23,933 nucleotides of DNA from Candolleomyces eurysporus (lineage: Eukaryota > Basidiomycota > Agaricomycetes > Agaricales > Psathyrellaceae). Below, piece by piece: positions 17,602 to 23,933 of the stretch. The stretch spans positions 1-23,933 of the forward strand of contig JANBPK010001332.1 of the NCBI GenBank assembly GCA_027579435.1. Reading direction: 5' to 3'. The position numbers and the translations under genes are program-made. Below the pieces are notes generated by a model. The model worked only from the letters and a program-made list of their open reading frames with translations, had not been told where the DNA came from and did not search any database. Positions within the stretch are counted from its first letter, which is position 1, and each line of letters begins with the position of its first letter.

Positions 17602-17661
17602 AACCGGGTATTGAACCATCAACCGCAAGCTCAAGACCACTAACCAGTAGACCATAGGGGC
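17602..17661 (-). ncRNA. tRNA-like sequence, probable SINE head or tRNA pseudogene
   Basis: The minus strand begins GCCCCTATGGTCTACTGGTT and carries a box A-like string TGGTCTACTGGTTAGTGG (17654-17637) and a box B-like string GGTTCAATACC (17617-17607, consensus GGTTCGANTCC), the internal RNA polymerase III promoter. The spacing between boxes is several bases short, the T stem pairs poorly and the 3' acceptor strand is missing, so it is not a functional tRNA. A tRNA-derived SINE or a decayed tRNA fits best. Confidence 0.55.
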
Positions 17662-17699
17662 ATTATAATATAGGCAATGGTTAGTTATACATATTCGGA

Positions 17700-17840
17700 C
17701 NAAAAACAAAATNAAAACNAAAAAAAGGGAAAAAAAAAGAAAAAATTGAGGGACACTTAGTCAGAATTCCACGGGATATGCACGGGCTACCCGCACCTCA
17801 GGAAAAATAAAACAAAAAAAAATAATAAATATTAAAANAT
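17700..17840. repeat. A-rich low-complexity tract
   Basis: Long A runs with scattered Ns (17700-17750 and 17800-17840) around a short unique stretch. They may be tails of old retroposons; no element body is identified. The Ns fall at homopolymers. Confidence 0.6.
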
Positions 17841-17967
17841 CGTGGGATGCTTAGTAATGCAATCCATGGAATGGGCACGTGATCCCATAAGTGGGCTGTG
17901 CTCTCTCGCCTCCCTTGTCTTCCACCCTCATCGTCCTCGCTGCTACACTGCCAGCCTGCTCACCACC

Positions 17968-18252
17968 ATGCAAACGCAAAACCGCACTGCTGCCGCCGCC
18001 ACCGCCAGCAAACCCAGACCCAGGACGCGCAAGCGTGCCACGTCAAGCGCCCAGGGAGGGAAACCGAAGAAACAATGGAAGGGGGAGGAGAAGGAGGGGA
18101 GTGAGGAAGCCAGCAATGTCGAATTCGATGTCGCTGATGAACTTGTGATGGTGGAGGAGGACCGCCGACAGGGCAGCAAGGGCAGACAAAAGGGTGGCAC
18201 CAGGTACATGGTCCCTGCCGTTCTCGCTATGTCGCTGACGTGGCACCCCTAG
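17968..18252 (+). CDS. Unrecognised basic/acidic 94-aa ORF
   Basis: Starts at an ATG in good context (CCACCATGC) and ends in TAG. The protein has an Ala/Thr-rich start, a basic cluster KPRPRTRKRATS that looks like a nuclear-localisation signal, a Lys/Glu-rich stretch, and an acidic segment NVEFDVADELVMVEED. It resembles the disordered first exon of many fungal transposon or DNA-binding genes, but no domain is identified. The frame is open upstream to 17842 without a further ATG. The stop is followed 30 bp later by GTAAGC, a possible splice donor, so it could be a truncated first exon. Confidence 0.35.
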   Translation: MQTQNRTAAAATASKPRPRTRKRATSSAQGGKPKKQWKGEEKEGSEEASNVEFDVADELVMVEEDRRQGSKGRQKGGTRYMVPAVLAMSLTWHP

Positions 18253-18329
18253 TCTGCAGATGAAGCCCAAATCGTAAGCGTCGGTTCNTTTTTTTTTGTT
18301 TTCTTTGTTTTTCGCGACCCAGAACACAA

Positions 18330-18740
18330 CGACGGTGACGGCGCAGAGCTGTCGACCTCCGACGCTAGCCAACACGACCACAACAGCCGCTGCTAGGCTT
18401 CAGCGCCCACCCTCGAGCCTGGCGCCATCCCAACGATATCAACGTGACCATAACAATTGCCCCCTTCCCTCGGCGCCCACTCTCAAGCCTGGCGCCATCC
18501 TGACAATGACCAACACAACCACAATGGTCGCCACCAGTCCATGGCACCCACTCTCAAGCCTGGTGCCATCCTGACAAGGGCCATCGTTTGGCCAACGTGA
18601 CCGTAATGGTTGCTGCTAGCCCTCAGCGCCCACCCTCAACAACCAACACAACCAGGCGCCATCCCGACAACAGCCATTGTTCAGCCACGACCCCTCGGCA
18701 CCCACCTTTGATGTCTGGTGCAAACCCAACAACAGCCAAC
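18330..18740. repeat. Degenerate minisatellite, ~70-82-bp unit
   Basis: GC-rich units beginning C(A/G)GC(G/A)CCCAC start at 18401, 18471, 18542, 18624 and 18696, with a partial unit before. Each continues with TCAAGCCTGGCGCCATCC, then GACAA...CAACA-type sequence, with variation. It follows the short ORF and a T-rich tract (18288-18315). The plus frame 18296-18574 is a Pro/Thr/Ala-rich by-product. Confidence 0.8.
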
Positions 18741-18756
18741 AATGGTCTATAAGTCG

Positions 18757-18855
18757 TTATCATTACTTAGTACTTTAATTCAAAAGAGCTTCCAAAGAAA
18801 AGTTCTATTAATTCACGATTTTTCTAAGGGTATGCAGGCAACTGCTGTATCAACG
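18757..18855 (+). repeat. Direct repeat R, copy 1
   Basis: CTTAGTACTTTAATTCAAAA...CTTCCAAAGAAAAGTT...TTTTCTAAGGGTATGCAGGCAA matches 20217-20318 over about 100 bp with scattered changes, in the same orientation. Confidence 0.8.
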
Positions 18856-19095
18856 TAATATCCACAATAGTTGCTCCTTCTTCATAGCAAATGGACCCAA
18901 TAGACAATGTAGCTGTAGGGTTCCTACCAGCTCTTGAGCAGATAGCAATAATCGGGAAACATTGAGTGAATCAAATAGAACAAGGGGATGAACAATAGGG
19001 ATGGTGAGGAGGATCTGGCCAAGGGTCAGATTGATTCCTCCAACTAGGGCGAGATAAGGGACGATGTCGAGGCAAATGTACTCATTGTTGAGCAT
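18850..19095 (-). other. Minus ORF of uncertain status
   Basis: An 81-codon minus frame (YICLDIVPYLALVGGINLTL, LFDSLNVSRLLLSAQELVG) is hydrophobic, with a possible membrane-like run. The opposite strand also reads plausibly (GEIRDDVEANVLIVEHLL). Because both strands look open and no family is recognised, I do not call a gene. Confidence 0.2.
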
Positions 19096-19346
19096 CTACT
19101 GTGTTCTCAAACTGAGCATACACAGGGGTAAGATGTCAAGGGTTGTCTGTCAGGCACCAGGTACAAGTAGACAAGGTTTGATTCTTGAGAACAAGCTAAA
19201 GAACTACTACACAGTTCAGCTCAGTATTTATACTACTTGTAGCTATCGGGCTAGTCTGGACTGGCTTGACTTTTATGACCAGCATCAGTGCTTCTACTGT
19301 TCCTACTTGATAACTATTAGGTTCCATCGATATGTATCAACTACTT

Positions 19347-19500
19347 AAAGTAAAAGCAGGGCAAAGGGCAACAGACAAAAAGGTAAAAGTAAGGCAAAAG
19401 GCAACGGGTAAAAAGTAAAAGACTGGGCAAAGGGGAAGGGCATAGGGTGTCCTTGGGCTAAGGGTTAAGACTGGGGCAAAAGAAAAGATAATGTGCTACT
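19347..19500 (+). repeat. Purine-rich imperfect repeats
   Basis: Repeated words GGGCAAAGGG, GGTAAAAGTAAGGCAAAAGG and AAAAAGTAAAAGACTGGGC make a strand-asymmetric purine tract. No coding potential. Confidence 0.6.
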
Positions 19501-19879
19501 AAGAAGATAAGTCCAAGGGGATTCAAGACAAATACAAGTAAATAGTCAAAAAAAAGATACCCTAGGGGTTATTACATAATAAATAGTTCAGAATAGGTTC
19601 AGAGGTAAATATCTCTGCTCCTGACCCTCCTTCCATCTACCCAGTTGGCTGGGCACCACTCCCAAGCCCTCATCATGCTATTGCCCTGACTCTAGGCACT
19701 CCATATTTCTCTGCACTCTATGTGTTCCTCTTTACTTAGTTTGGCTTGCAACTCCAATACCTATCTTGGGTTCCAAAGCCATCCTTTGGTCTTTATCCCA
19801 CTCCGCATCAGTTCACACATCAGGTTGGTTCTTCAGAAGTCCTGAACTGAGTCGTTCATACTTCCAAACCCCAGCAACT
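19501..19879. other. Non-coding stretch
   Basis: No convincing ORF, RNA or repeat is seen. It is pyrimidine-richer after 19620. Confidence 0.4.
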
Positions 19880-20165
19880 GTCATGTTTAATTAACTTAAC
19901 GGATTTGCCATCATGTCCTCGAAGCCACAGAGTGATGTTACACTTTCCATTTAGTGAATGTCAGGGTGAATGTCCTTTGCAGTGTGCATACCCTCTTCCT
20001 AGGCTGTACTTCACCAGGTTGGGCATGCAGTGATAGTCCCAAATTGTTTTTCTACCTTTTGGATACATTTGCAGAGCCTTCCTAATATAAAGCATCGCTG
20101 CCAAACCATCGTACTTGAGTCACTGAGCCAGATTTTTGAGGGCTGCTAAGTCTGAAGCCAGGAAC
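19880..20165 (-). pseudogene. Decayed coding relic, unidentified
   Basis: One minus frame, starting near 20165, encodes FLASDLAALKNLAQ, stop, LKYDGLAAMLYIRKALQMYP, KGRKTIWDYHCMPNLVKYSL, GRGYAHCKGHSP, stop, HSLNGKCNITLWLRGHDGKS. Two stops in about 90 codons of otherwise balanced protein sequence suggest a pseudogene exon. One is a TGA that could derive from TGG or CGA. No family is recognised. Confidence 0.4.
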
Positions 20166-20216
20166 TACTTCTACTTTTGGTTTTGCAATGTTTGGAAGAC
20201 ATGCTATGTTCTATTT

Positions 20217-20318
20217 CATTGTTATTGTGCCTTAGTACTTTAATTCAGAAATGCTTCCAAAGAAAAGTTTTATGGTTTTGCAAATTTTCTAAGGGTCTGC
20301 AGGCAAGAGCTGCATCAC
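20217..20318 (+). repeat. Direct repeat R, copy 2
   Basis: CTTAGTACTTTAATTCAGAA...CTTCCAAAGAAAAGTT...TTTTCTAAGGGTCTGCAGGCAA matches 18757-18855. The two copies lie 1.46 kb apart in direct orientation and may bound one element. Confidence 0.8.
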
Positions 20319-20468
20319 TGTGTCCAGAACAGGTTTGCAAAGAGCCTGGGCTGTGTTTTAAAGTTTGAGACTCAACTCTTGGCCTTTAATATCCTTATGC
20401 GATTGTGCTTCTTATCTCTCTCTGTCTCTGTCATCTGTTTGTTTCTTTGTCCATTTGCCAAACAATAA

Positions 20469-20486
20469 TNNTATATATATATATAC
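20469..20486. repeat. (TA)n microsatellite
   Basis: A short TA run preceded by two Ns; a simple repeat. Confidence 0.85.
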
Positions 20487-20736
20487 ATCTCTGTTTTATC
20501 TGTTATAGCAGTAGCAGGTAGCTAGCGTTTGTATTCCACATTGGGACCATGTTCTCAGAAATCTATGAGAGCCATGTGTTATCAAGAGAAAGTGTTTAAG
20601 TTTGTGAAGTCAATCAGAGCTGTCACTTGCATTTTATTGAATTGTTCTTGTATTAAAGTTGCTTGAGGCCGTGTTCCTCTGTTTGCAAAGTTATCTGTGT
20701 ATCTCAAACCCTACCATGTATTAGTGAAGTCGCTTT

Positions 20737-20997
20737 GTGAAGCATAAATATTGTTGCTGGTTGAGTCTTAGCTCCCCCTCAAACTTGCAATTGTACAAGA
20801 AGAGTTCTAGAAGCCTTGGAGAGAGGCAGAATTCACATCAGGCAGTGGTTGAAGATGTTTTGAGTCATCAGAATTTGAAGTTTGAGACTTGGGCTCAGAG
20901 AGGGCAACAGAAGTGGGAGGTTGAAAAGAGACAACACCAGAATGATTTGAAAATGCCACAGTTTGGGCTCAAAAGTTGGAATGTTGAGCAGAATTGA
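20737..20997 (+). CDS. Unrecognised 86-aa ORF (low confidence)
   Basis: The plus frame encodes NSHQAVVEDVLSHQNLKFET, WAQRGQQKWEVEKRQHQNDL and MPQFGLKSWNVEQN, rich in Gln, Glu and Lys and possibly helical. No domain is recognised. It lies just upstream of the hAT relic and could be part of that element or an unrelated remnant. Confidence 0.25.
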   Translation: MKHKYCCWLSLSSPSNLQLYKKSSRSLGERQNSHQAVVEDVLSHQNLKFETWAQRGQQKWEVEKRQHQNDLKMPQFGLKSWNVEQN

Positions 20998-21089
20998 CAT
21001 TTTTGAAATCAGAGGGGGTGAAAGAGGTTGAAGCTAGGGGAGAGATGAGGCCTGGGTTGGCAAATTGCATGGTTTGGATAGTGTTCAGC

Positions 21090-21240
21090 ATGGGTCACAG
21101 TTACCCACTGGGTAAGTGGGTACAGGTGAAGGTGGGTATAGGTACAGAGTCTGGTTTGAGCACCTGCCTTCTACCTACGGGCTGCCAGGGCAGGTATTCC
21201 NAAAAAAGGCAGGCTCAGTGCTGCCAGCCATGCTCAGTCA
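21090..21240. repeat. Possible 5' terminal region of the hAT element
   Basis: Contains a perfect inverted repeat TACCCACT/AGTGGGTA (21102-21109 and 21115-21122) and repeated GGGTA words (GGGTAAGTGGGTACAGGT, then GTGGGTATAGGTA). Many fungal hAT elements have such subterminal GGGTA-type motifs. It lies 100-230 bp upstream of the transposase frame. The exact terminus and 8-bp target duplication were not found. Confidence 0.35.
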
Positions 21241-21331
21241 TCTTTGAAAAATGTAAGATTTAATTATATAATACAAACTCGTTGGCTCTCAGAATCAGTT
21301 GGAACACAAGTTGCTCTATAGCGTTGGCAAT

Positions 21332-22500
21332 ATGCCTGGCCCTCAAGATGTCTTTAATCCCAAAGATATCATCACAGAGCCGAGAAAACATAAAGCACCA
21401 GCCTATCTCACCAATGCTGGCAACTCTTCAATCAACCCAACTCTCAAACACTTGTGTAAAGACCCTATCAGAAACCAACCTCCTAAAAAGAAAATCACCA
21501 ACACTACCACACAGATACCAGCAGCCTCCCACAGCTGTTCACCCTCTCTTGAAGTTGTAGATGATGAGGACAGCATAATCAAGACCAACTGGCCTCCACA
21601 CAATCCCAGAAACATTCTTGAGGTCTCGGATGATGAGCAAGATACTCATGATGAAGAGAACTCTCGCTTTGCTTGGCCAAGCTTAAAGTCAAAGTGAAAA
21701 TGTGTGGTGTTAGGTTCAGATGATGAGTTGGATGTTGAGATGGCTGAGGATAGCATAGGCCAGGAAAAGGTGGTGCCACTGCCAACAAAAAANTTGAAAG
21801 GGAAAGGCCCAATGTTGAGGGATGAGGCTGAGATTCCAGAAGAGCCTGAGGAAGACAATGAAGCTATGCTAGGTGAGTGAGCATTTAGTGAATCATTAAT
21901 TGAGTACTCATTTGAGATGTAGACCAACTCATCAAGACATGGACATCCTCTATCTATGCATGCTTTCATCCCTAGCCTAAGATTTTGAGCCATAATGGTT
22001 GACAGTGCCTCAAGTTTGAGTGTGGAGCTCTGCAATGCAAAGGGCAGGGCACACAGCCTCAAATTGTTTGATGATACCTAGACTCAAAGGGGGAAACCAA
22101 TAACAGGACATCAAAAGAGAAAAAATCGAAAGAGAAGGTCGATAACTCAACTGGGAACCTGTTCAGGCACGCACAGAAGTGCTGGGGTGAAGAGAACATC
22201 ACACAGATTGCTCAAGCAGCTGACTTGGCAACTGCAAGGGAAGGTTTGCAGGCAGCAAAGGTGTTAACAAATGGCCACATTTGAACAAACAGAAAAAGGG
22301 AAGGTCATGTACTTAACAAAACCTTTAATCTACTCAGAAACATGGTAAGTTGAAGTCTGCATTTAGAATTGACACCTCTAACCTTGAAATAGTGTTGAAT
22401 GTGTGTGCTGGGTGGCAGAAAGCATGCGGCTGGCAAGCGTTATAAAGGATCCAAGCTTTCTCTACATTGCAGAGAGCAGTAAAGAGATCAAAAACGGCAA
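21332..22500 (+). pseudogene. hAT-family transposase pseudogene (N-terminal part)
   Basis: Begins MPGPQDVFNPKDIITEPRK, followed by a Lys-rich and acidic disordered region (EVVDDEDS, EVSDDEQDTHDEEN, GSDDELDVEMAEDS). A BED-type finger region follows: SSIYACFHP, FECGALQCKGQG, YLDSKG, STGNLFRHAQKCWGEEN. Then come FEQTEKGKVMY and, after a small intron, ETCVECVCWVAESMR and VIKDPSFL, close to the ETRAEIVRWVAESMRPF block of fungal hAT transposases. In-frame stops at 21695, 21878, 21973, 22000, 22069 and 22072 are mostly TGA; several stand where Arg (CGA) is expected. Frameshifts lie at about 21905-21918 and 22280. The catalytic and dimerisation (hATC) parts are missing. Confidence 0.78.
22345..22392 (+). 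other. 48-bp GT-AG intron in the hAT pseudogene
   Basis: Donor GTAAGT at 22345, branch-like CTAAC at 22378-22382 and acceptor TAG ending at 22392. Removing it joins YSET to CVECVCWVAESMR in one frame, matching the family pattern, whereas reading through gives several stops. The length is typical of basidiomycete introns. Confidence 0.65.
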
Positions 22501-23548
22501 GACTACTAACATACACACAACCTAACACCCACTCAAAGTCAAGCCATGCAAAGTAAGAAGTATGTATAAACCTTTCAAAGTTGTGCCACACCGAAATCAG
22601 GGGTGCAAGTATAGGGGGTAGTGTAGAGTATTAAGAATTTACAAGTTCTTCTCTCTTGTGCACACTAATTCCAACTAATCAAGGGGTACTCGATAATCAC
22701 ACAGTCAACCAATAAGGTTGTATCTTTATTGCTTTGATCTTTCTTTCAACTTAGTATCATACCGTGCGAGATAAAAGTCACAAATTCAGTCAATTGCAAA
22801 CACAAAGTAAACAAATAAAACAGCAGTAATTCTCTAGGGAAAAACTATGCTAAGAGAGTCCAATATATATACTATCTGGAGCCACTTGATCACTGGAGCA
22901 TGGTAAATAGGTGTACAACAGATTTATAAATAAGAAGAGTCCAGGCCCAGCCAGAGAGAGATAAAGAGACAAAAAGAGGGTATTGGATACGCCAAGGTGC
23001 TGCCACGCCACTCCTGTGTTTGTGCCATGACTATTGATAGATTCCTTTTGCCTTTTCTGGTATGCCGAGCAGGGTGCCAAAGTTGATTGAGGGTGGTCAG
23101 TCTATGGTTATTCCAACCGCCGCCTTGGTGTGCCTTTGCTCGAGCCGCATGAGGAGGAGTCGGACCTCTGTCAATTAAATAGATTTATCTTGGCAAGTCC
23201 TTTGTGACCGCTTTCTGGGTTGTCTCTTTCCGTGAGTGACCTTCCTTTCAGAGTACTTTGAGCTCCTTTCTCATGCCATGCCAGCTATCATGCTGTTTGA
23301 TGTGCCAAAACCTTGCTGTGCATCTCTTTATATGCTTAGAGACTTGCCCCACTGCTCTAGCACTGAATATACTTGATTAATGTGAGGCCGCGCAAGAGGT
23401 TAGGTACCTTTAGTGCCTAGGAAACCACCTCTATAGTTTTAGTAGTGAAATTGGGTTGTTCAGCTGCAGGGTAGGCCATTTGATCTGAAGCGGCGCCAAC
23501 CGGCTAGCTTACTAAAACCCTAATCTCGGGTATATGGCGGGTGCACCT
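22501..23548. other. Unassigned region, possibly old LTR-retroelement sequence
   Basis: No intact gene. CAGGGGTGCAAGTATAGGGGG (22592 on) resembles the start of the 16304 repeat and some hAT ends. On the minus strand AATAAAGATACAACC (near 22725) looks like a polyadenylation signal, TATATATA lies near 22864, and TTGGCGCCGC (about 23488-23500) followed by ATGGCCTACCCTGCAGC looks like a primer-binding site and gag start. No LTR boundaries could be set. Minus frames (PTPPHAARAKAHQGGGWNNH; MAQTQEWRGSTLAYPIP) are not recognised. Confidence 0.3.
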
Positions 23549-23740
23549 TAAGGCTGTCCATTAGTCCGAGTCTTTTATGAGTACTCACAAGTAGACCTGC
23601 GGAAATACTCACAAAAACTCGGATCTGTGGGTCTGAGTCACTTGTAGGAAAATACTCATGAGGATCCAAGTATGGATTCTGAAGGCACAAGTACTTGCCA
23701 CAAGTACCCATGAAAACCCGTGAAAACCCATAANTTTTTN
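23549..23740 (+). mobile_element. Possible hAT terminus (element continuing right)
   Basis: TAAGGCTGTCCATTAGTCCG (23549 on) resembles hAT-type inverted termini of the form CAGGGCTGTCCA. It is followed by subterminal short repeats: GAGTACTCAC, AATACTCAC, AATACTCATG, ACAAGTACTTG, ACAAGTACCC and TGAAAACCC (twice). No transposase is seen before the window ends, and the other end is outside. Confidence 0.4.
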
Positions 23741-23933
23741 CGGTAAAAGAAACACTTCATGCCACAATTTTTTGCAAATTTTTATGATTTTTTCCTGAAT
23801 TATTACAGGCCAAATTGGATAAAAAAGAGTTAGTGGACAGCTATTTTCATGCCTCATGGTGCACAGGCACAACCTGATCAACCAGATGGGCTTGCCTACT
23901 ATAATAGGAAAGGGAAATGTGAATGGATAAGAC
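23741..23933. other. Right-edge sequence, no feature
   Basis: AT-rich sequence after the subterminal repeats, probably the interior of the element starting at 23549. No ORF is supported. Confidence 0.4.

Noticed and set aside
17602..17661. Functional tRNA gene
   Set aside because: Box spacing is short, the T stem is poorly paired and the 3' acceptor half is missing.
21872..22081. Second intron in the hAT relic (GTGAGT...CTAG)
   Set aside because: The sequence between contains the BED-finger coding region in frame, so it is exon; the GTGAGT is coincidental.
23480..23505. LTR primer-binding site TTGGCGCCGC on the minus strand with a gag start
   Set aside because: No LTR ending in CA precedes it, and the following frame has early stops, so it is kept only as a note in the region entry.

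Overview
The window looks like heterochromatin-like, repeat-dominated DNA from a filamentous fungus, most likely a basidiomycete. I base this on an APE-type LINE with endonuclease, reverse transcriptase (RT), RNase H and a C-terminal zinc knuckle, on Ty1/copia pieces with short TG...CA LTRs, on a hAT transposase relic with a ~50-bp GT-AG intron, and on C-to-T damage at CpG sites in the older copies. I found no convincing intact host gene, rRNA or functional tRNA. Many isolated single Ns suggest a draft assembly; several act as extra bases that break otherwise good frames.

Layout, left half (1-14500): five copies or pieces of one LINE family lie in both orientations. Copy 1 (1-3614, minus) is stop-free over about 1,200 codons and runs off the left edge. 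It meets copy 2 (3615-7368, plus, poly(A)-tailed) head to head. Next come a 34-bp inverted RT scrap, a copia RT fragment (minus), and LINE copy 3 (about 7601-10061, plus), which is split by a solo LTR with a near-perfect 5-bp target duplication. A copia leader and primer-binding site (10062-10334) adjoin an LTR (10335-11425) that is itself split by a second solo LTR with a perfect GGCAG duplication. LINE copy 4 (11426-12747, minus), two LTR fragments joined head to head (12748-13098) and LINE copy 5 (13263-14500) follow. Copy 5 carries a 5' inversion of the kind made by twin priming.

Right half (14501-23933): the sequence is AT-richer, with hard-to-identify decayed reading frames and many repeats. 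These include a 50-60-nt hairpin (15604-15663), tandem duplications (16304-16499; 17213-17340), a tRNA-like SINE head (17602-17661), a short basic ORF (17968-18252), a GC-rich ~72-bp minisatellite (18330-18740), a ~100-bp direct repeat 1.46 kb apart (18757 and 20217), a clear hAT transposase pseudogene (21332-about 22500), and a possible second hAT terminus at the right edge (23549-23740).

The genes do not form a pathway. The window is a record of successive transposition, nesting, truncation and CpG decay. Its most notable items are the still-open LINE frame, the RNase H final motif in which His stands where Asp is expected, the layered nesting with readable target duplications, and the hAT relic whose frame is restored by removing an intron and reversing CGA-to-TGA changes.
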